NCBI GenBank assembly: GCA_030832085.1
Contig: JAURJU010000036.1
Coordinates: 1-39,607 of the forward strand
DNA length: 39,607 nt
Source: Chitinophagales bacterium
GTDB taxonomy: Bacteria > Bacteroidota > Bacteroidia > Chitinophagales > Chitinophagaceae
Direction: 5' to 3'
Part shown: piece by piece, positions 17,169-26,400 of the stretch
Numbering within the stretch: position 1 is the first letter of the stretch
How the letters are laid out: each line of letters begins with the position of its first letter
The notes under the pieces: generated by a model
Seen by the model: the letters and a program-made list of their open reading frames with translations, nothing else
What the model was told of the DNA's origin: nothing
The model's database searches: none
Position numbers and translations under genes: made by a program

Positions 17169-18398
17169 ATGAAATCAATTACCAGGATTCAGTTGTCCCT
17201 GATGATGTTCATGCAATTCTTTGTTTGGGGTTCATGGTACGGACAAATGAGCAAATACATGACCGACCAATTGCATGCCACTGGAGATCAGGTGGGCAGT
17301 GCCTATGCGGCGTTTTCCATTGCCATGATTGCAGCACCTTTTTTTGTTGGAATGCTTGCAGACAGATTCTTTGAGGCGCAGAAAGTATTGGGGGTGTTGA
17401 ACCTTGCAGGTGCAGCGTTGCTGTATGTCTTGACGACCATCACTGATGCAGAAAGTTTTTATTGGGTGATGCTTGCCTACTGCCTGACGTTTGCGCCAAC
17501 CATTGCACTCACCAGTTCCATCGCCATGCGTGCCATGAACAATCCTGAAAAGGAGTTTCCTGCCATCAGGGTTTTTGGAACACTGGCCTGGATAGCCGTG
17601 ACCAATCTTATCGGGTTTCTCGGTGTGGGAGACAATGTCATGATTTTCCAAATCGCCATGCTTTCAGCGGTTCTGCTCGGAGCCATGTCCTTCTTCCTTC
17701 CCAAAACAGCACCCAGTGCAACCGGTCCCAGTTCCTTCGGACAAATCATCGGCAAGGACGCATTTATATTGTTCAAGGACCGCTCCTTTCTCATTTTTTT
17801 CGTCTCTTCCGTTTTGATTTGCATACCCCTTTCATTTTACTATACCTGGGCGAATCCATCACTTACCGATGGATATAAAATGGCTTTTCCAGCTGCAGAT
17901 CCCAAATCATTCAGGATAGAAAACATCATGTCTTTTGGTCAGGTCTCTGAGGTTTTGTTCATGTTGTTGCTGCCTTTTGCATTCGGAAAATTTGGGGTGA
18001 AAAAAATATTGATTGTAGGGCTGCTCGCATGGATCATGCGTTTTGTTTTCTTTGGATATGGAGACCCCATGTCAAGCGAGTGGATGTTGTATGCTGCCAT
18101 TCTTCTGCATGGCGTATGTTATGACTTTTTCTTTGTGAGCGGGATGATCTATACCGACCAGAAAGCGGGTGAAAAAATAAAGTCCCAGGCACAGGCACTC
18201 ATCAGCCTTGCCACCTATGGTATCGGCATGTACATCGGTTCCATCGTTTCCGGTAAAGTAAAGGATCGTTATACATTAGATGGCGTTACAGACTGGCTGC
18301 ATGTATGGCTTGTTCCAGCAGGAATCGCGGCTGTCAGCCTTGTATTTCTGGTGCTCTTTTTCAAGGACAAGAAATCCTCTCAACCCCTCAACCCCTAA
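17169..18398 (+). CDS. NupG-like nucleoside:H+ symporter (MFS)
   Basis: A 12-helix major facilitator of the nucleoside:H+ symporter family. The 409-residue protein has the N-terminal block LMMFMQFFVWGSWYGQMSKY characteristic of NupG-like proteins, and repeated hydrophobic helices to the end. Bacteroidota carry many homologues that may move sugars or nucleosides, so substrate is uncertain. The start at 17169 follows a -7-like element; a longer in-frame start at 17079 would lie inside the nth palindrome. The last codons (residues SQPLNP) and the stop codon lie inside a CCTCAAC-type repeat that continues to the next gene. Confidence 0.87.
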   Translation: MKSITRIQLSLMMFMQFFVWGSWYGQMSKYMTDQLHATGDQVGSAYAAFSIAMIAAPFFVGMLADRFFEAQKVLGVLNLAGAALLYVLTTITDAESFYWVMLAYCLTFAPTIALTSSIAMRAMNNPEKEFPAIRVFGTLAWIAVTNLIGFLGVGDNVMIFQIAMLSAVLLGAMSFFLPKTAPSATGPSSFGQIIGKDAFILFKDRSFLIFFVSSVLICIPLSFYYTWANPSLTDGYKMAFPAADPKSFRIENIMSFGQVSEVLFMLLLPFAFGKFGVKKILIVGLLAWIMRFVFFGYGDPMSSEWMLYAAILLHGVCYDFFFVSGMIYTDQKAGEKIKSQAQALISLATYGIGMYIGSIVSGKVKDRYTLDGVTDWLHVWLVPAGIAAVSLVFLVLFFKDKKSSQPLNP

Positions 18399-18422
18399 AC
18401 CCTCAACCTCTTCAACCCTCCA
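18376..18422 (+). repeat. Degenerate short tandem array C (CCTCAAC type)
   Basis: Six units of 7-9 bp (such as CCCCTCAA, CCCCTAAA, CCCTCAA, CCTCTTCAA, CCCTCCA) span the end of the nupG-like gene, its TAA stop at 18396-18398, and the gap to the oxidoreductase ATG at 18425. The unit is related to, but not the same as, the CCCTCRT unit of the arrays at 4059 and 19635. The array leaves no room for a purine-rich ribosome-binding site before 18425. Confidence 0.75.
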
Positions 18423-18424
18423 CC

Positions 18425-19615
18425 ATGGTAAAACTCGCAATGCTCGGCTCCGGATTCATAGGAAGATTTTATGCTGACTCCATTCAGGGATTGAGAAGCA
18501 GGGACAAGATTGTATCAGTGTATTCCCGCAGGGAAGAGCAGGCAAAAAAGTTTGCAGAAGATTATCAGTGCGAACATTATACCACGAACATGGAGGAGGC
18601 AATTGCCCACCCCAATGTTGACATGGTTTGCATTTCATTGCCCAACAACCTTCATGAAGCGGCAGTGATGCTTTGCATCAAACACAAAAAAGCGGTAATC
18701 TCCACCAAGCCACTGGGGCGCAATGCGGTTGAAGCCAAGCGCATGCTCGAAGCCGTTGAGGCTGCTGGCATTTTCAATGGTTATCTGGAGGACCTTGTTT
18801 ATACGCCAAAATTCCTAAAGGCCCATGAAAGCGTGAAGAGTGGTGCGTTGGGAAAAATACTTTGGGCCAAATCCCGCGAGGCCCATCCTGGCCCGCACAG
18901 TGATTGGTTCTGGGACATGGAACAGGCAGGCGGTGGATGCATGCTGGACCTCGGTTGCCATTGTGTTGAAATTGCGCGAAGCTATATCGGCAAGGACATC
19001 AGACCTGTTGAAGTAATGTGTTGGGCTGCTACACAGGTCAAACCCATTGATGCGGAAGACCATGCCATTGGATTGGTGAAATATGAAAATGGGGCGATTG
19101 GGCAGTTCGAAGTCAGCTGGACTTTCAGGGGTGGATTGGATTTGCGTGATGAAGTGATGGGCACGGAAGGAACCATCTGGATCAATGGATTTCTAAGAAC
19201 AGGATTTGACATGTTTACGACAGGAAAGGGCGCTGATTATGTTGCTGAAAAAGCGGAAACCAATACAGGGTGGCTGTTTCCTGTAGGGGATGAGTTGAAC
19301 GAACTGGGATACAACCATATGTTTTTTGACATGTTCAATGCCTTTGAAAAAGGGTCATCGCCCAAAGAAACCTTCTACGATGGATACATCGTCAATGCAG
19401 TGTTGGATGCCGCATATAAAAGTGCAGCATCAAAAGCCTGGGAACCTGTTCAACTAGACGACTGGCGTGGCCTTGAAGGAATTAGCCCACAGGGTACCCT
19501 TGTTGAGTTTGATGCAGATCATTATCTCGTTAAAGAAGAGGTAACGCATTATGGCAGCAAAAAACTAATTCTGAAAGAAAAGGCTACAGGCAAGATTGTG
19601 GAGCGCATCGTATAG
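18425..19615 (+). CDS. Gfo/Idh/MocA family oxidoreductase
   Basis: A NAD(P)-dependent oxidoreductase, usually acting on sugars or inositols. The 396-residue protein begins MVKLAMLGSGFIG (Rossmann GxGxxG variant, about 8-13). It carries the TKPLGRN segment at the position of the family's EKP motif with its catalytic lysine, EDLVYTPKF, and the GGGCMLDLGCHCVE block with the conserved Asp/His pair. No Tat or Sec signal is present, so it is cytoplasmic. It starts 26 bp after the permease stop within array C and is probably co-transcribed with it, which suggests a sugar or nucleoside-derived substrate (inference). Confidence 0.88.
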   Translation: MVKLAMLGSGFIGRFYADSIQGLRSRDKIVSVYSRREEQAKKFAEDYQCEHYTTNMEEAIAHPNVDMVCISLPNNLHEAAVMLCIKHKKAVISTKPLGRNAVEAKRMLEAVEAAGIFNGYLEDLVYTPKFLKAHESVKSGALGKILWAKSREAHPGPHSDWFWDMEQAGGGCMLDLGCHCVEIARSYIGKDIRPVEVMCWAATQVKPIDAEDHAIGLVKYENGAIGQFEVSWTFRGGLDLRDEVMGTEGTIWINGFLRTGFDMFTTGKGADYVAEKAETNTGWLFPVGDELNELGYNHMFFDMFNAFEKGSSPKETFYDGYIVNAVLDAAYKSAASKAWEPVQLDDWRGLEGISPQGTLVEFDADHYLVKEEVTHYGSKKLILKEKATGKIVERIV

Positions 19616-19634
19616 CGTTGAAGCGGTTCAAGGC

Positions 19635-19732
19635 ATCTCGTCCCTAGTCCCCTGTCCCTCGTCCCTTACCCCTCACCCCTCACCCCTCATCCCTCATCCC
19701 TCGTCCCTTGTCCCTTGTCCCTCGTCCCTCGT
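19635..19732 (+). repeat. Heptanucleotide tandem array B (CCCTCRT type), 14 units
   Basis: All 14 units are exactly 7 bp: ATCTCGT, CCCTAGT, CCCCTGT, CCCTCGT, CCCTTAC, CCCTCAC twice, CCCTCAT twice, CCCTCGT, CCCTTGT twice and CCCTCGT twice. The array fills the gap between the convergent oxidoreductase gene and korA, ending 2 bp past the korA stop codon. Unit type and strand match array A at 4059-4149. Confidence 0.95.
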
Positions 19733-19734
19733 AT

Positions 19735-21582
19735 TTACAAATATCTCCTGATCTCCGCCACCAACTCACCCTTGGTGATCGGTGTTCCCTTGATTTTGTT
19801 GTAAGGCTTGGCGTCAACAAGATATACATCCCGCAGGATCTTGATCAGCTGGCCATTGTTGATCTCTGGAACAATGACAGTATCAAACTGCTTGATGATC
19901 TCTCCAAGATTCTTGGGGAAGGGGCGCATGTACCTGATGTGTGCATGTGAAACAGCCTGTCCTTCCTGCAACAGTTCCTGTACCGCACTTTTGATGGAAC
20001 CATAAGTGCTGCCCCATCCCAATACCAGCACCTTGCCGGATGCGGCACCGCTATCAATTTTTTGTTCGGGAATGTAATTGGCAATCATGTCCACCTTTGC
20101 CTGTCTTGTTTTGACCATGTGTTCATGGTTATCAGGGTCATAGCTTACATTTCCGGTAATGTCTTGTTTTTCCAATCCGCCGATCCTGTGTTCCAATCCT
20201 TTGGTGCCTGGAACTGCCCAGGGCCTAACCAGTTTCTCATCGCGTTTATAGGGCTGAAGCTTTTCCTCTCCCTCATCGAGTGATGTCTTGAATGTAACGG
20301 TGATGGAAGGCAGGTCTTCTGCTTGTGGAAACAACCAAGGTTCTGCACCATTGGCGATGTATCCGTCACTTAGAAAAACCACGGGTGTCATGTGCTCCAA
20401 CGCAATCCTTACAGCTTCGTATACTGCAGCGAAGCAATCACTGGGGGTTGAGGCAGAGATGACCGGCATAGGACATTCTCCATTTCTGCCATAATATGCC
20501 TGCAAAAGATCACTCTGCTCTGTCTTTGTGGGAAGTCCGGTTGAAGGACCTCCTCTTTGCACATCGATGATCAGCAATGGAATCTCCAGCATCACCGCCA
20601 ATCCCATGGCTTCGCCTTTTAGTGCAATACCCGGTCCGGATGTGGTGGTAACCGCCAATGCGCCACCATAGCTTGCCCCGATGGCTGCTGAAATGCCTGC
20701 AATCTCATCCTCTGCTTGAAAGGTTTTTACGCCAAAGCTTTTCATTTTGCTAAGGTCGTGGAGGATATCAGATGCAGGGGTGATGGGATAGGTGCCAAGG
20801 AATATCGGTAAACCGCTTTTTTGTGATGCTGCCACCAATCCCAATGAAACTGCTTGGTTTCCCATGATGGAGCGGTAAGTTCCCGGCTTCATCTTGGCCT
20901 TTTCAACCTTGTACCTGGTGGTGAATGTTTCCGTTGTATCACCAAAATTGTATCCTGCCTGCAAGGCCCTGAGGTTTGCATTCAGGATATCATCTTTCTT
21001 TCCAAACTTCTCGTTCAGGAACTTCAGCGTGCTGTCCATGTCACGGCTGTACATCCAGTAAAGGAATCCAAGCACGAACATGTTTTTTGCCCTGTCCTTT
21101 TCTTTTGTTCCGAGCGTGATGTCTTTCAATGCCTCACGGGTCATCTTTGTGACATCCATTTTGATCAATTCAAATCCTTCCAAAGAGCCGTCCTCAATGG
21201 GATTCACTCCCTCTGGATAGTTGGCCAGGCGCAGGTTTTTAGTGTCAAATCCATCCACATTGGCAATGATCTTTCCCCCTTTTTTAATGGCCTTCAAATT
21301 CGTTTTCAATGCAGCTGCATTCATGGCCACCAGCACATCGCAAAGATCACCAGGCGTATAGATGGCATCACTTGAAAAGCGCAGCTGGTAACCACTCACG
21401 CCAGGAATGGTACCTTGCGGGGCGCGAATCTCTGCAGGGAAGTCAGGGAAGGTTGCAAGGTCAATGCCCATCAATGCTGTATTGTTGGTAAACTGACTGC
21501 CAGTCAGCTGCATCCCATCTCCACTGTCTCCTGCAAATTTGATGACGATATCGCTCAGCAGTTCTTCTTTTCTTTGTGTCAT
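19735..21582 (-). CDS. korA: 2-oxoacid:acceptor oxidoreductase, fused gamma-alpha subunit (KorA type)
   Basis: The alpha subunit of a thiamine-diphosphate 2-oxoacid:ferredoxin oxidoreductase, probably for 2-oxoglutarate. The 615-residue protein has an N-terminal gamma domain (about 10-190, starting with KFAGDSGDGM at 15-24), then the alpha pyrimidine domain with YPITPAS (265-271), E291, SGPG (315-318) and QRGGPSTGLPT (342-352), and a C-terminal transketolase-like domain. Length and order match fused KorA/OorA proteins. The beta subunit, which binds ThDP and an Fe-S cluster and normally follows korA, is not in the window; array B and a convergent gene lie downstream. A -7 match is at 21660-21667. 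Confidence 0.92.
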   Translation of the reverse strand: MTQRKEELLSDIVIKFAGDSGDGMQLTGSQFTNNTALMGIDLATFPDFPAEIRAPQGTIPGVSGYQLRFSSDAIYTPGDLCDVLVAMNAAALKTNLKAIKKGGKIIANVDGFDTKNLRLANYPEGVNPIEDGSLEGFELIKMDVTKMTREALKDITLGTKEKDRAKNMFVLGFLYWMYSRDMDSTLKFLNEKFGKKDDILNANLRALQAGYNFGDTTETFTTRYKVEKAKMKPGTYRSIMGNQAVSLGLVAASQKSGLPIFLGTYPITPASDILHDLSKMKSFGVKTFQAEDEIAGISAAIGASYGGALAVTTTSGPGIALKGEAMGLAVMLEIPLLIIDVQRGGPSTGLPTKTEQSDLLQAYYGRNGECPMPVISASTPSDCFAAVYEAVRIALEHMTPVVFLSDGYIANGAEPWLFPQAEDLPSITVTFKTSLDEGEEKLQPYKRDEKLVRPWAVPGTKGLEHRIGGLEKQDITGNVSYDPDNHEHMVKTRQAKVDMIANYIPEQKIDSGAASGKVLVLGWGSTYGSIKSAVQELLQEGQAVSHAHIRYMRPFPKNLGEIIKQFDTVIVPEINNGQLIKILRDVYLVDAKPYNKIKGTPITKGELVAEIRRYL

Positions 21583-21659
21583 GTTAAATGTTTGAGGCCA
21601 AGTTCTGATTTGGAGGTTCTCTGTTGGCTGATTTAACTGAAATTAATTAATTTACACTA

Positions 21660-21667
21660 CAAAATTA
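21660..21667 (-). promoter_or_regulatory. Candidate -7 promoter element for korA
   Basis: On the minus strand this reads TAATTTTG, an exact TAnnTTTG match, with a TTG 17 bp upstream inside the start of the divergent gene. It implies a korA leader of about 70 nt. Confidence 0.45.
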
Positions 21668-21673
21668 CCCAAT

Positions 21674-22432
21674 ATGGCGCTTTTCAATTCAAGTAATCCT
21701 ACACTTTCAGAAAAATCTTTCAACAGATCGATGTCTGTTCCAGGATCAGGCATCATGTCTTTTCGTGGCACCCTCAATAAATTTGGCTTTCTGTTTCTCA
21801 TGGTCATGGCAACTGCATTCTATGTGTGGAATGAAGCCAGCGTGGGCAACAGCGTTCAGGGATACCTGATGGGCGGGGCAATCGGCGGATTGGTAATCGC
21901 GTTGATTCTCATGTTCAAGCAACAGTGGGCCCAGTACCTTGCACCAGCCTATGCCTTGTTGGAGGGTTTGGTTGTGGGTGGCATCTCAGCGATCTACAGC
22001 AATGCATTCAGCAAGGTTGCCCCAGGCATCGTGACCCAAGCAGTGGTGCTGACCTTTGGTACCGCCATCGCAATGTACCTGCTTTACACCTTCAGGATCA
22101 TCAAGGTAACCGAAAAGTTCAGGTCGGTCATGTTTGCTGCCATTGGTGGAATTGCACTGTTTTACCTGATTACCTGGGTGCTTTCCATGTTCAATGTCAA
22201 CATCGATGGCTTGCACAACGGAAGCCTGTTGAGCATTGGCATTTCAATTGCAATTACTGCCATTGCTGCATTGAGCTTGCTGTTGGACTTTGACAGGATT
22301 GAACAGGGTGCTGCAATGGGTGCGCCTAAACACATGGAGTGGTTCTGTGCATTTGGTCTGCTCGTCACCATGGTTTGGTTGTACGTTGAAATCCTTCGCT
22401 TGTTGGGCAACCTCTATGGTCGCCGCGACTAA
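21674..22432 (+). CDS. Bax inhibitor-1/YccA family membrane protein
   Basis: A seven-helix integral membrane protein of the BI-1/YccA family. Bacterial members are linked to FtsH regulation (YccA) or to calcium leak (BsYetJ); the role here is not known. The 252-residue protein has a polar N-terminus with FNRSMSVPGSGIMSFRGTLN, then seven hydrophobic helices from about residue 33. A central YLLYTFRIIKVTEKFRSV loop and the late SLLLDFDRIEQGAAMGAPKH block are typical of the family. A rho-independent terminator follows at 22453-22482. The gene is divergent from korA. Confidence 0.9.
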   Translation: MALFNSSNPTLSEKSFNRSMSVPGSGIMSFRGTLNKFGFLFLMVMATAFYVWNEASVGNSVQGYLMGGAIGGLVIALILMFKQQWAQYLAPAYALLEGLVVGGISAIYSNAFSKVAPGIVTQAVVLTFGTAIAMYLLYTFRIIKVTEKFRSVMFAAIGGIALFYLITWVLSMFNVNIDGLHNGSLLSIGISIAITAIAALSLLLDFDRIEQGAAMGAPKHMEWFCAFGLLVTMVWLYVEILRLLGNLYGRRD

Positions 22433-22452
22433 ACGATTAAAATCTGCAACAA

Positions 22453-22482
22453 GAAAGCCGGTCTCATTTGAGCCGGCTTTTT
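22453..22482 (+). terminator. Rho-independent terminator after the BI-1 gene
   Basis: AAAGCCGG and CCGGCTTT pair around an inner CTCA-TT-TGAG extension with one unpaired T, followed by TTTTT. On the minus strand the stem is followed by a weaker CTTTCTT tract, so it may also act for the convergent AIM24-type gene. Confidence 0.82.
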
Positions 22483-22487
22483 CATTA

Positions 22488-22516
22488 GCATCCAATGGAT
22501 GCAACCTGGAAGGTTG
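22488..22516. repeat. Two back-to-back short hairpins in the BI-1/AIM24 gap
   Basis: GCATCC-AAT-GGATGC (22488-22502) and CAACCT-GGA-AGGTTG (22502-22516) each form a 6-bp stem with a 3-nt loop, directly after the terminator. They share one base. Neither is followed by a U-tract. Confidence 0.55.
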
Positions 22517-22543
22517 AACCCATGTTTTGTATCATTGCACTGA

Positions 22544-23350
22544 TCAATATCCATCGCCATCCAGCATGTTGCCGAGGCCTCCAAGAATGCTTCCTTCCTC
22601 CCTTCTGCTGGTTGTTCCGTAGGAAAGAATTCTGCTGGCAAGGCGGCTGACAGGAAGTGTCTGGATCCATACTTTTCCAGGTCCGCGTAGGGTTGCAAAG
22701 AACAGGCCTTCTCCTCCAAAAATGCTGTTCTTGATGCCACCTACAAACTGGATATCATAATCAACTGTTTGCGTAAAGGCCACTACGCAACCCGTATCAA
22801 TTTTCAAGACTTCGCCAGGGGTAAGGTAGCGTTCAAACACATGGCCACCTGCATGCACAAAGGCCATTCCATCACCCTCCAATTTCTGCATGATGAATCC
22901 CTCGCCACCAAACAAACCGGTTCCCAATTTTCTTTGGAAAGCGATGCCCACATTTACACCTTTTGCCGCACAAAGAAAGGAATCCTTCTGGCAGATGATC
23001 CTGCCATCTAGCTGTTGCAGGTCCAAAGGAATGATCTTGCCAGGATAAGGTGATGCAAAAGATACCCTTTTCTTGCCCTGGGCCATGTTGGTGAATGCTG
23101 TCATGAAAAGGCTTTCACCCGTCAGCAGGCGCTTTCCTGCAGAAAAAAGTTTTCCCAAGACTCCTTGGTTTTGGCCAGAGCCATCACCAAAAATGGTTTG
23201 CATTTGAACGCCTTCATCCATCATCATGAAACTGCCTGCTTCAGCGATGGCGGTCTCGTTGGGGTCAAGTTCAACTTCCACATATTGCATTTCTTCGCCA
23301 ACAATCCTGTAGTCGATTTCGTGGTTGGATCTTGTATTGTATTGTTCCAT
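22544..23350 (-). CDS. TIGR00266/AIM24 family protein
   Basis: A soluble double-psi-like beta protein of the TIGR00266 (AIM24) family; the family's function in bacteria is not established. The 268-residue protein has the N-terminal YRIVGEEMQYVEVELDPNET block, the AEAGSFMMMDEGVQMQT motif, the LTGESLFMTAFTN segment, a long beta-rich region, and a variable C-terminal tail rich in Gly, Arg and Asp. No signal peptide or membrane helix is seen. It follows the RND permease gene on the same strand after 103 bp, and converges on the BI-1 gene. Confidence 0.88.
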   Translation of the reverse strand: MEQYNTRSNHEIDYRIVGEEMQYVEVELDPNETAIAEAGSFMMMDEGVQMQTIFGDGSGQNQGVLGKLFSAGKRLLTGESLFMTAFTNMAQGKKRVSFASPYPGKIIPLDLQQLDGRIICQKDSFLCAAKGVNVGIAFQRKLGTGLFGGEGFIMQKLEGDGMAFVHAGGHVFERYLTPGEVLKIDTGCVVAFTQTVDYDIQFVGGIKNSIFGGEGLFFATLRGPGKVWIQTLPVSRLASRILSYGTTSRREEGSILGGLGNMLDGDGY

Positions 23351-23453
23351 TTGATTGATTTAAATATTTTCAACAGGTGCCAGACGATTGATGTTTACAA
23401 TTGGTTGCATGGTGCAACGCAATATTTTATTCATCATCCTGCGCCCAGGGGGA

Positions 23454-26400
23454 TCATTTATTTTTCAACTTGCCATTCCATACTGGCTTGCCCTGGATCC
23501 TCCGTACCAGGTAAACAATTCCAGTGAGCACAAAAAACAAGGGCCCGAGCAATCCCACGATTGAGATCCACCTTCCCTTGAAGAACCTGGTCATGGGCCT
23601 TTTCAAACGCTCTGCAATAAGGTACATGGCGGGTACAATCAGCAAGGTCATGAAGAAGGCAAAGATCAATCCCCAGATGATGGTGAGCGACAAGGGTTTC
23701 CAGAAAACGGCATTGTCTCCACCAAAGAAAATATGCGGATTCAGGTCAGTGAAAAGGGTGACGAAATTGATGTTGAAACCAACGGCCAATGGAATCAATG
23801 CAAGGATGGCTGCCAGTGCAGTCAGCAACACAGGCACGATACGGGTTTTGCCCGCTTCAATCACAGCTTCCCTTGTTTTCATGCCCCTTGCCCGCAGTTC
23901 ATCAGCAAATTCAATCACCAGAATACCATTCTTTACAACGATGCCCGATAAGCCGACAATGCCAATTCCTGTGGTAACCACTGCAAAGGTGGATTGTGTA
24001 ATTGCATAACCCAGCAATACACCGATCAGGCTGAAAAAGATTTCAGACAATACGATCATGGTTCTGCTGTAAGAATTGAATTGTAAAATAAGGATCAGGA
24101 GGATGAGTCCAATGGCAGTAAACATCGCTGTTCTCAGGAAGTTTGCTGTCTCTGCAAGTTGTTCACCTTCACCTGTCTGTTTAATTGAAACCCCTTCTGC
24201 TTTCGACTTGAAAGCATTGATGTGTTTCAGTATTTCAGCGTTTACCGCCTGTGGTGTATACCCCTGTGAAGTCAATACATTTGAAAAGAGGGTGATCACA
24301 CGCTTTTGGTCTTTTCTTTTGATGCTGCCGTAGGTATTGCTGAGATCAGTCTTGACTACGGAACTGATGGGCACCTGTTTGATTTGGCCATTGGTAAAAT
24401 CGCGGTAGGTGATGCGCATGTTCAAAAGCTCAGACAATGATTTTCTTTGTGAGGCATTGTTGCGGATGATGATGTTGTATTCCTCTTCACCAATCTTCAA
24501 CTTTGAGATTTCTTTTCCGAACAGTGCTGTTCTGATTTCCATACCAATCTGACCTGTGGAAATGCCCTGCATCAGCGCCCTCTCCCTGTCGATGGATATT
24601 CCGATCTCGGGATTAGAAAAGTCTACATCGATTTTCAACTCCTCCACTCCGGGTATGTTCTTGTCGCTCAGGTAATTCCTGAGGTTGATGGCAGTGCTGG
24701 TAAGGTCTTCAAAATTATCACCTGAAACCTCAATGTTGATGGGTGATTGTGTTGGTGGGCCATTGCTTTCCTGTGTAACACTGATTTCTGCGGATGGGAT
24801 ATTTTTGACCACCAGTCGGATGGAATCAAGGTATTGTTTTGTACCTGCACCATGCCTTTCTTCGAAGGGAACAAAGTTCACCTGGATACGACCCAGTTCA
24901 GGTCTCGTGCTTCTGTCGCCACTGTTCGGGTCGCTTGCGCCAACAGCCACATTTGCAATGACGCTTTCTACCAATGGATTTTCCTTTCCTGAGGTCATGC
25001 CCAAAACCTTGTTGATCCTGGATTCCAGCAGCTGGGTTACCGAATCTGTATATGCCACTTCTGTGCCTGCAGGCAGCTTGAGGTACACATAGATGGTATT
25101 GGGATCTCCCTGAGGGAAAAGCACAACAGGAACATTTCTCATCCCAAAAAATACAAAGGAGAAGATCAGCAGTGCGAAAGTTCCGATCAACATTTTAACG
25201 GGTCTCCATCCCTTTGTTGTCCATTGCAACAGCTTTTCGTACTTGTTCATCATGGCAGGAAGCCATTTTTCCTGGAAGCCCTTGATGGCATCGGTAAGCA
25301 CATATGTGTTCAGCACCATGAGCGCACCGAAGAAAATCAGCAGGTTACCGATGAAACGGTAGGAGGATTCATCGTTTCCATATCCAACAAGGTCAAAAAG
25401 CAATCCGACAATGATGAAAATTAGGAACAGGGGATTTTTGAATATGGTTGATTTCTTTTTCTTTTCATGGTCTTCATGCGTCATGAAGTCGACCGCGAAT
25501 ACGGGGTTCATGATGTATGCCACGATCAAGGAAGCTGTCAGCGTGAAGATCAGCATCGTGGGGAGGTAGATCATGAATTTTCCAATGATGCCAGGCCAGA
25601 AAAGCAACGGAATAAATGGAGCCAACGTTGTCAGTGTACCAGCAAGAACAGGCACAAATACTTCACCTGCTGCAAACCTGGCGGCATCCTTGGCACTGAT
25701 TTTCCCTTTACCCTGTGAAAATATCCTGTGCGTGTTTTCTATCACTACAATTGCATCATCCACTACAATGCCAAGGCCAAAGAGCAATGCAAACAGAACA
25801 ATGAAGTTCAATGTTACATTTGATCCCACGATGAACTCTGCACTGGGCAGAAGGATGAAGGCCAGGAACATGCTGAGCGGTACGGAAAGTGCCACAAAGA
25901 AAGAGTTGGTCACACCCATGAAGAACATGAGAATGATCATCACCAGGATGAATCCAATCACAATGGAATTCACCAGCTCGTCGAAGGCTGCGGAGGCCTT
26001 GATGCTAAGGTCTCCTGTGATGTTGATGTTGAGGTCTTTTGGAAACTCATTGGCTTTCAGTTCCTTTACAATACCATTGATTTTTTCGGAAGCGTTGATG
26101 AGATTTTCTCCAGACCGCTTGATGATGCTCAGGGTAACAACATTTTTTCCGTTGAGCCTGGCATAACTCTCACGTTCCTTTACGGTATCAGTGATGTTGG
26201 CAAAGTCCCGCAAGTAGAGCGGTGCTCCATACACGTTTTTTACAATCACGTTGTTAAGGTCAAGGGATGACCTGAATTGTCCATTGACACGCAGTGTACG
26301 CTTCTGTTCTCCTACAGCAAGCAGTCCTCCCGAAATATCGTTGTTTTCGCGTTGGATTGCCTGCTCTACATCTGTGAATCCAACCTTGGCAGCTTCCATT

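Noticed and set aside
25573-26166. Open frame antisense to the RND permease (197 codons)
   Set aside because: Antisense to a conserved coding region, Met- and Ser-rich without a family signature.
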